This document shows positions 52,171 through 64,000 of a stretch of 64,000 nucleotides of DNA, one piece after another. The position numbers and the translations under genes are program-made. The DNA lies in the NCBI GenBank assembly GCA_963082975.1, contig OY720345.1, forward strand, positions 11,682,491 to 11,746,490, read 5' to 3'. Numbering within the stretch: the stretch's first letter is position 1; the number at the start of each line of letters is the position of its first letter. The notes below the pieces were generated by a model. It ran no database searches, was not told where the DNA came from, and saw only the letters and a list, made by a program, of their open reading frames with translations. Origin of the DNA: Labia minor (Eukaryota; Arthropoda; Insecta; Dermaptera; Spongiphoridae).

Positions 52171-54249
52171 TAAAAATCAAATTCCTAAACATAGTTAAAA
52201 TTCATGATATATAAATATATTGTAATGATTTTTTTTGTAAAGGGGGGGGGGGAGAATATTGCAGGGGAAAATCTAAGAAAAAGAAGGGTTGGTCTCATAA
52301 GTGTATTGGAAAAGGGTGGACTTTGAATCGGCGTGAACTACCCTGGAGATCGGGACTACAAAAAAAGAGAAACAAATTAAATTTATCATTAAGAATAAAA
52401 TTTATAATAAGATTTATTATATTTAATATTTAAATATAAATTTTCAAAACCTTTAAAGATTTAAATGTAAAGATTTTAAATTATAAAATTACATACAGTA
52501 ATTTTTTATATTTTTTATAAAAAAAAAGAAAAAAGACGTTTTATAAAAATTATACATAAACCAATATTTGTTGGGAAACAATTTTTTTAATTAATTAAAA
52601 AAATTTAAAAAAACAATCCTTCTTCGAAAACAATATTTTTTGTTAATAATGTAGCCGGAACTTTTGTAAGAGATAGTCTGTGGTCCTTTTTTTTCTTCCA
52701 ATAAAGTCCGTCTGCTCTCGACGGTAGCCCACGAACGTCTGCCCTTGTCTCTTTACAACAACTATTCTCTTCTCGGGAAAAGTATTACAATAATAATCCT
52801 TTCCAAAAATAAATTTTATTTTTTCTTTTTTTTAAGGATTAATGATAATTTTAAAATATCATTACAATATATATATATATATGGGTTGGTTTATAAAAAA
52901 ACGGTTTTGAAAATTAATAATTTTAATGTTGAATTTAATTGGTAGCACTCAGGTTAATTTTGAATAGAAAATAGTTTGGTGAGTCCAGGTTGATTAGGGA
53001 AAGGGTAGAATTGAATTCGTTCAGAAGAAAAGTCAGATATTAAATTAAGATATATTTAAATGTTTAATAATAAAAGAATTATATATTATAATAATAGGTA
53101 TCATAGAAATTATTAAGTGATAATACAAATAAAGTTAAGGATTGAATATTAAAAAGTAAATTAAATTTATAATTAATGAGCAATTGTAATTTTAATAAGG
53201 TTCGACCACTTAGCTGATATATGAATAGTTGGAAAATAATAGAGACAGAAGTCTTCAGTTAATTATTCATGTTTCATGAGACATAGAGATAGGCAGGCTG
53301 CTCAGGGGTCGCCGCGATGTCTTTTATTGAAATAATTTCGTCTCTCTCCAAGATGTGATGAAGACTGCTCAAAAATTCTCCTTCCCTGCATAGGGAAAAC
53401 TAATTATCCCCCTCCAAGACACCTCTGGTAACATTCCACTAACTCCCCCCCTCCCCAACTCAAAGACATCTGTTTCTTGATCATTTCTCGCAAATATTAG
53501 TAAATAGATGTCAAGTACTTAATGAGTTTTCAAAAAAAGAATTCATGAAATATTTTCTCTTCATCAATGGAAAATATTTATTTTTCGGTTTTTTTATTCT
53601 AATACAGTTTTACGAATTTAATTTATGGAGAGTGAGTACTTGAGGATGTCAATGTCTGTTATATATGTGAATTTATATCATTTTCACTATTTTTCTCTAA
53701 TAAAGGGCATTTTTATGCCTATATATATATATATATTACAATATATATATTAATTTCAGTGAAAAATTAATTTAAAATTATAATATACTTAAATATATAA
53801 TATTCAGTAGAAATTAAAGCAAATTATTAGCCATTGACTTAAAAAATATTAATTACTTTTAAAAGGATAAAGTTAAATTTTTTTTTAATAAGTATTTAAA
53901 GAATAAAAAATAATAAAAAAAAAGTGTTTTTATTTTCAGGTTTATATAATATAATTTTTAAATTCTTTATACCAGTTGTGGTAAATTAATTTAATTTAAT
54001 TTAATTTGTTTACGCATATGTTAATTTTATTTTCCAGAATGTAAAACTTTAAAACTTCCTCTACAAACCCTTTTTATGATTTTACTTTTCTCTTTTCATT
54101 TGAAGATACAAATTTTCCTCGCTAGAGTGAACTGCTTTTGTTGATTTTCTAAGTGTCAAATAAATGTCAAATAAGAATTGAAGAGAAAATAAATAAATAT
54201 AATTTCCTTAATTTAGTTTTATAAATTAAATATAATTAATTAAAGAGAG
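52171..54249. other. Intergenic stretch upstream of WDR91
   Basis: Mostly AT-rich. Two GC-richer, apparently single-copy patches (52,650-52,770 and 53,270-53,470) have no open frame and match none of the repeat families here; they may be regulatory or untranslated exons. A poly-G run is at about 52,243-52,253. Confidence 0.35.
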
Positions 54250-57200
54250 ATGGCCCAAATTACTTATGTAGATGAATTAATTAGAGAATATTTATTATAT
54301 CGTTGTTTTAACAATACGCTTAAGGTTTTTGAGTCAGAAATAAAATTAGACAAAGATAAAGGTTTTCGGGTAAGAAATTTTTCTTTTTATATATTTATTT
54401 ATTTTATTCTATTCTTGAATCATTTTAGGTAGATAAAATGGTTGATCAAATAATGACATTTGTCAATAATTATGATTTAGTATCTTTAAGGGAACTTTGG
54501 TCACATTTTGATCAAAAAATGTTTTCTAAACTTGAACATCATTTTATTCCAGGTTTGCATATTTCTTTCTTTATTAAAATGAAGTGTTGTTTTAATAAAG
54601 ACCTTAAAAATAATTTCAATATATGGATAATCATTTTATAATTAACTTTATTTCTTTTTCTAATTCATTAATAAAGAGAATTTCTGCATGTATATTTAAA
54701 GCAAATTCAATAATATTCACAAATAAGCATGTAATCATAATTAGATTTATCTCTCATTAAATAATCAAGTTTTTAGTCTATAAAATAGGTTATTGGGTCC
54801 CCCCTCCCTCACATTTAAAAGCGTTTACTGTGAGTAAAATTAATTAAATATCCGTTTGAACCCCTTTAGCTACATTATATATATAAGAAACTTTAAAATA
54901 AAATAGTTCTTTGACTTAAAGGCTCTCAAATTGATTTGTAAGAATATATATATATATATATAATTTATTTTTATATCATAAAAAGAGTCCAGCTTATTAA
55001 GTTTTTGAATTGTGTATATAAGTATATATATATATATTATATAACATGTTTATTTATTTTTTTTATAGCCTTAAGAAAAATTGAAAATGCTATTCTAAAA
55101 ATGTACCTTGTCAATTGTATAAATAATAATAAACCAGAGAAAGTGACAGAGTTTTTTACTAAATTAACACCTGAATTAAACGGACAACCAGAATGGAAAG
55201 AATGGTTTAGTAAGTGTTTTCAAAATGCATCTTTTTGTTATTTGTATTGTAGATTAAATAATAAAATTAATTTGCAACATCAAATTAAATTTAATTTTGT
55301 TCTTGATTATTTTTTAATTAATATTATAAATTAATCAACCTGATTGTGGATTCTACTAATTCTGATAATTATAAAAATAAATATATTCACCAAGAGATCT
55401 GGATTGAGTGTCCATTGAACATTTTCCAAATATTATTATTTTTATAAGGCACACATAAATATCTTATATAAAAAGGGAGAGGGCTTCTTAAATTTAACAA
55501 TTTTAAAAATTACAGAATCTTTTTGTTTATAAGAAACATTTAAACTTTGAAAACGATCTATAATTTTATTTAAAAAAAAAATAGACAGAGAGATTATATA
55601 AAAGGTGACTGAGGTTAAGAGCTGAAAATCTATAGAAAAAAGATCTTCTAGATATCAATTATTGACTTCCCTCTAATATAACTGATTTATATTAATTCTA
55701 GTCCTGCCATTTACTTCAAAACCAGAAGAGAATCCTGCATTTAGTATTCATTTTACAAAACAATGGCAAGATACTCTCTGGCTTTCATTGCACAATCTTC
55801 TCGCTACTGCCGTGCAGTGCCTTCCACAACCTGCATTGCTCACACTTGAAGCAGATGCTACCAAATTACAAAGACTCATTGAAGAAAATGAAGCTTTAAA
55901 ACAACGACTTGCTGCTATAGCGGATCCCACAGCGCCTTCATTTAATCCAGATCCCAGGGCGCTTGATTTAACACAGCCGGATGAACTGATGGATGATTTT
56001 TATATAATAGCACAGTAAATAGAAGTTAAAATTAAACGTTTTAAAATATTTATATATATATTTATTGTTTATTTGCAGGGAAAATAGCGGTTCTGAAGTT
56101 CATAGTAAATCATTAAAAAATCTTATAAGAAATATTGGAAGTGGTTTACCCACAAGTCCTATTCTAGGAAGAAAACCAACAAGTTAGGATTATATTAATT
56201 CAATTATGGAATGTATTAATACATTAATTAATCTACTAATTAATTTTATTAGATTCTGGATCATCCAAAGTGAATATGAAATCAGCAAGTGTTGATGATC
56301 ATACCTCATGCAATACTAGTTATTTAGTGACATCCTCGAGTGGTTCTAGTCATAGACGATCAAGTTCCACCCGTCAACGAGCAACCTCGTCCGGGCCTTG
56401 GTCGTCCAAAGCCGCCAGTGTGGATAGCGGTGGAGGTACAGGCACACATCAAAGTCGACGGGCGAGTTCCCAAGTTCGTGCTCCACCACCGCCACCGCCA
56501 CCACCCTCACCACCTTTTTCAACAATTACATCTAATACAACATTAACATCGAAAACACCCCAATTAACAATCACTGATGCAGAGACAAATAATGAAAGTG
56601 AAAATGTATCTTCTTTCATTTTACTTAGCCAGGTATTATTTACTATCTATTTAAAAATAATGAAAAAAACAAAAAAATTAAACTACTCACTTGGATATAT
56701 TTATGTTTTTATGTGTATATGTACATATAAATAAAATTTAAATACCATCAAAATATAATTGATATTAATTTTAGGAAGAATATTCAGAACATCGTTCATC
56801 GATTATTCAATGCAAATTTAATCCTTCAGGATCTGCTATTGCTAGTTCTGATAATGATGGAAATATTAAAATATGGACATTACCACCTAATGGCAAGTAA
56901 GTAACAATTCATTTTTATATTTACACTTGCATTTAGAAGTTCTAGCCTGTGACTTTTTGAAATAAATTCCAATATTTATTTAATTTTTTCTAGAACATGT
57001 GCTACATTTCCAAATAAATCGAGTGTATTATCATTAGATTGGGTATCGAAAAATGAACGTTATGTGATAGCTGGAACGAAACTTGGTTCCGTTCGATTAT
57101 ATGATACAAAAGAGCCTCGATTGGTATGGGAATTGGGTGGTGATACTATCAATTCATTGCGTGAAACTAGGTAATAATATTATCGATAACAAAGAATTAA

Positions 57201-58399
57201 TTTATTTGTTATTGATTAATAATTATGGTCTTTGTTTTAAGAATTGTTCATATATGCTGCAATCCAACAGAATCGAATTTTGTTTGTTCAGCTGATGCAA
57301 ATCATGGTGCAGGAAAATTACTTTTGTTTGATATTAAAACAAAAAGTCTAGAAGTATTAAAAGTTTTATAAATTCTGATGTCACGATATGTGCCATTAGA
57401 ATAATTTTTAATTTTTTTATTTTAAGCGTACATTTAATCTTGGTCCAACTGCAAATGCATGCGCTTTTAATCATAATGGGCAACTACTCTTAGCGGGTTG
57501 CCACGATGGAGCTGTACGACTTTTTGACCTCCGCGCACCAGAATGTATTGACACATGGAAATTGCATCAGGGGGCTTTGCTCTCTCTTGCCCTAGCTGGT
57601 GATGACACTCTTTGCTTTACCCTTGGACAGGATGCAAAGGTATTATATATTGAACTATTTTATATATTATTATTATTACTACACATTACATAAAATTCAT
57701 AATAAGAGGGCGATACGTTAATTTAAGGGTGTCTTTAAATTGATTTTTTTTTTTTACTATCGCGCCAACACGTGATGTGGTGCCATCAACAAAGAGTCAA
57801 ACATACGCTGATTTAATAAATATTATTTATTAATTTTAATCTATAATTTATAATTAATTAAATTTAATTTAAACATAATATATGTTATTTAATCCAATTC
57901 AAATTTCCAAGATAATCGAGTGGAGACACTAGCTTATTTTTATTTCTAAAAAAAGTTCTAAATATTATTTATTGTTTATTTTCTTTTAAAGAAGTAAATA
58001 TTAAAATACTCCCTAAAGTTTTTTTAATAATTACTAACCTTTGGAATATATATATATAAGGTATAATATATTTTTTAGATTTGTCGGCGAAGTGTTCATC
58101 AACCCTCACACCAGCAATGGGAAGCATTTTTGCCCAATTGTCCACCATTATACAATGCGAGCACATTGCATGGACAACTTTTTGCATTCGATTCCACCGG
58201 ACAACATGCATTAATTGGGGGTGCAACTGGAGCCAGTCTCTATCGGCTAACCCAGGACTCGCTTAAGAAACTCCTCGATTTGGCTGGACATCGTTCACCT
58301 GTGTTAACCCTAGATTGGGCCATCGCAAATCAGAGTGCCACTTGTTTAACAGCAGCAGGTGATGGTGGCATTAAAATATCTACACTACTTACACCCTGA
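54250..58399 (+). CDS. WDR91: WDR91, WD-repeat endosomal PI3P regulator
   Basis: Eleven exons: 54250-54369, 54429-54552, 55069-55209, 55702-56014, 56079-56182, 56253-56632, 56775-56896, 56994-57170, 57242-57353, 57427-57639 and 58079-58399. Together they give 708 residues (human 747) with consistent phases. The N-terminal helical domain ([19 protein letters not shown], residues 7-25) and [20 protein letters not shown] are typical; a short coiled coil ([15 protein letters not shown]) follows, then a Ser/Pro-rich linker (about 265-430), then WD repeats from [20 protein letters not shown] to the C-terminal [13 protein letters not shown]. In animals WDR91 acts with WDR81 on endosomes to restrain the Beclin-1 PI3-kinase complex and binds active Rab7. 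Repeat blades in the C-terminal half are degenerate, as in the family. The last intron contains a DINE-like fragment. Confidence 0.93.
57756..57931 (+). mobile_element. DINE/Helentron-like element (R1), copy h, in WDR91 intron
   Basis: The first bases of the family (TACTATC) are fused directly to the GCGCCAACACGTGATGTGG box, removing about 390 bp including the microsatellite and core, and the 3' part runs on to TCGAGTGGAGACACT. It is a compact internal-deletion derivative sitting in the last intron. Confidence 0.6.
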
Positions 58400-60085
58400 A
58401 TTTTAAATTATTTTTTAATATATATATATATATATTTATTGTATTATTTAAATAAATTATTAAAATGGATTTTTAGACAAAATTTGTTTTTTTTTTCTTC
58501 TGAATTAATTGAACTTAAAAATTTAATGTAAAGCCTAAAATGAATGTAAAATAAATATATATTTTATAAAAGTTTAAAATAATTTATAAAAAAAATTATT
58601 AAATAATTGGGGGACACATTTCAAAAAACAACAAACAAACAATTGCAATCAGTGGCACGTGCCCCCCAAACATTGTGCAAAAAATAAATTTAAAAATGAT
58701 TAGTTTTGTAACTGAGAACCCAAAAGAAAAAAAACATCTTTAAATTACGTATAAGTATAGTCTAAACGTTATTTATAAATAAATAATTTATTTTGTCAAA
58801 ATTTTTTCTGGGGAGACCCCCGGACCACCCCGTGCCACCCAACATAATAGATCATTGCAATGTATTAATAGTGGATGTCCCATATCCAAGAAAGATATAA
58901 ACATAATTTAAAAAAATATAGAACGAAATTATTTGATTTTTTAAATGGATTGAATAAATGGCTAGTGACAAGTTTGTTAATAGGGAAATAGGGAAACCAA
59001 TTTGTGGAAACGATCAGTGGATTGACCAACACTGACTATTTAAAGGTAGATATAATAGAATTTATAGAAGAATTTTATTCTTAAAGTAGGAATGACATGC
59101 GGACAACCAATAACTTTCAAGAACAGTAGTGACACAATAATAGTGAGAATAGATAGAGCGATTGATGTATAAAATAATATATAATAATTTAAAAAAATAA
59201 AACTAAAACTGAAAGAATTATCATTTTAATAATATCAATTCTTAATTTTAAACAATATATTAAACCAAAAAATATACATTTTTAATAATCATTCTACTCT
59301 ATATATTTATAATAATAATAATTAAATATATATTTAAAATTTAAATATAGATAACATAGATAGATATTTCAAATTGATTAATAAAAGATATCAATTTAAA
59401 AATAAAATTGTATTAAAATAATTTAAATTATTTTTGTTATAAACTTATTTAAATATTTAAGTCAAAAAAATATTTATTATATATATTTATATATATCACA
59501 AAATTTGTATATGCGCTGTTAACATTAAAAATTAATTAATAAAGGCTTAATATTTATTAAAAATCAGATCTGTATATAAACTCTGGAGTAAAAAAAAAGA
59601 TTAAAAAAAATAAAAAAATAAAATAATAATATATTATAATCCTCAATAGTATGTGTAAAAAAGGAATTAAAGCTTGTGATTTTTTGGAAATTCTTTTTAA
59701 ATAATTTTTGTTATTTTCAATATCGATATAGGAAAATAACTAATTTATTTATTAGATATTTGTAGATTTTTTTTTATAAAATTTAATTTAATGTGGAAAT
59801 ATACTTTTTTATATTTTATATTTCAAGGGTGCAAATTTTAATTGTTTATAATTAGAATAATGCAAATTCTTCATAGAATATTTAAATGGTATCAGAACAG
59901 CATAGTTAATATTTAAAATATCTCTTTACTTGAGTTTTTTCAGTTTTTTATTTTTTATTTAAGCTTTAAATAAGAGGGAGGGGGAATGTTATGAGTTGAT
60001 ATTATCTTCTATTTTTAAATAAATAAAAAAAAAAAAAAAGAAAAAATTTGGAATTAAGAATTCTTTTATAAAAATATCTTTACCC

Positions 60086-60116
<31 letters not shown>

Positions 60117-60202
60117 ATGATGATATTAGCAAATTTTTTAAGTACTTTAGGATAAAGAAATTAAGAAGAATATTTCAATTTAAGCATAGCGTTCGATGTT
60201 GA
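58400..60202. other. Intergenic stretch between WDR91 and PAPSS (tail to tail)
   Basis: AT-rich. It holds the 3' ends of both genes and one hAT-type MITE (58,650-58,853). Otherwise I see only homopolymers and a (TA)n tract at about 60,095-60,116. Confidence 0.45.
58650..58853. mobile_element. Probable hAT-type MITE with ATTGCAAT duplication
   Basis: The 204 bp segment is flanked by ATTGCAAT at 58,642-58,649 and 58,854-58,861, an exact 8 bp duplication. It begins CAGTGGCACGTGCCCCCC and carries CACCCCGTGCCACCC near the right end, imperfect inverted counterparts. The last about 12 bases do not mirror the left end, so the right terminus is degraded. Confidence 0.55.
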
Positions 60203-63587
<3,385 letters not shown>

Positions 63588-63696
63588 AAAAATTTCAATA
63601 ATAATTTAAATATTTTATAAATAATGACTTTTCATGTTCAATTACAATATTTAAAAATCTTTATATTTTTTATTACTAACACACCAGAAATAGTAA

Positions 63697-64000
63697 GGCG
63701 ATCACGAAAATTTTCGATGTAGAGATTTTGGTGATGTTGATGATGATCACTGAGTCATTTTCATTGAGGTTGAGAAAAATGTCTGTTTGTGTGTATGTAG
63801 ACAAGATTACGCAAAAACGGTTTGAGCTAGAATAATGAAATTTGGTACATGGGCATTATTCAAAATTCGTAGTTTTCTATCAACTTTTGAGAAATGTAGC
63901 TCTTCCGGAAGAGGGTCATTACCTACTACGTTTTGATTTTTTTTCCTCTAAAGTGACCGTAAAAATAAAGATATATGTTTGATAATTTTTCACATGATTA
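63697..64000 (+). mobile_element. DINE/Helentron-like element (R1), copy i, cut by window edge
   Basis: It contains the 5' region (GGCGATCACGAAAATTTTCG), GTAGACAAGATTACGCAAAA, the core and the GACCGTAAAAATAAAGATAT segment, then runs off the right edge. It lies about 110 bp upstream of the proposed PAPSS first exon. Confidence 0.7.

Overview
This is a 64 kb piece of a very AT-rich eukaryotic nuclear genome, almost certainly an arthropod and probably an insect. The genes have short GT-AG introns and encode animal proteins: NAA15, FAM50, WDR91 and a fused PAPS synthetase in the animal kinase-then-sulfurylase order. Two genes carry an arthropod-style TATA plus TCAGTT initiator promoter, and the repeats include mariner, hAT-type, Tigger-like, LINE and DINE/Helentron-like elements. 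I cannot fix the insect order from sequence alone, and I saw no bacterial or organellar genes. Layout: positions 1 to about 31,900 hold no protein-coding exon that I can support. They are an AT-rich desert packed with non-autonomous transposons, several of them nested, plus two GC-richer islands near 22 kb and 30.2 kb that could be distal promoter or 5' exons. From 31,920 to 64,000 the window is gene-dense: a secreted Pro/Thr-rich protein (+, 31,920-34,643), NAA15 (-, 35,050-39,751), FAM50/XAP5 (+, 40,522-43,309), a tandem pair of DUF2236 (mpaB/rubber-oxygenase-like) genes (+, 44,774-46,550 and 48,880-50,656) separated by a LINE ORF1 fragment, WDR91 (+, 54,250-58,399) and PAPSS (-, 60,203-63,587). 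The genes do not form a pathway. NAA15 (N-terminal acetylation), FAM50 (nuclear, spliceosome-associated), WDR91 (endosome maturation) and PAPSS (sulfate activation) are housekeeping genes; NAA15 and FAM50 are divergently arranged around a shared 770 bp interval with palindromic E-box and CRE sites. The points most worth a second look are: (1) NAA15 stops, with a good splice donor, about 280 residues short of the family length, and no further exon is visible in the remaining 35 kb, so the secreted-protein gene is either nested in a huge NAA15 intron or NAA15 is rearranged or truncated; (2) the DUF2236 duplication is recent (about 1% CDS divergence), with nine amino-acid changes against three silent ones, and a hAT-type insertion in one copy whose empty site is preserved in the other; (3) a roughly 550 bp repeat family present in nine places has the architecture of DINE-1/Helentron elements; (4) a 1.17 kb terminal-inverted-repeat element carries many copies of one short internal motif.
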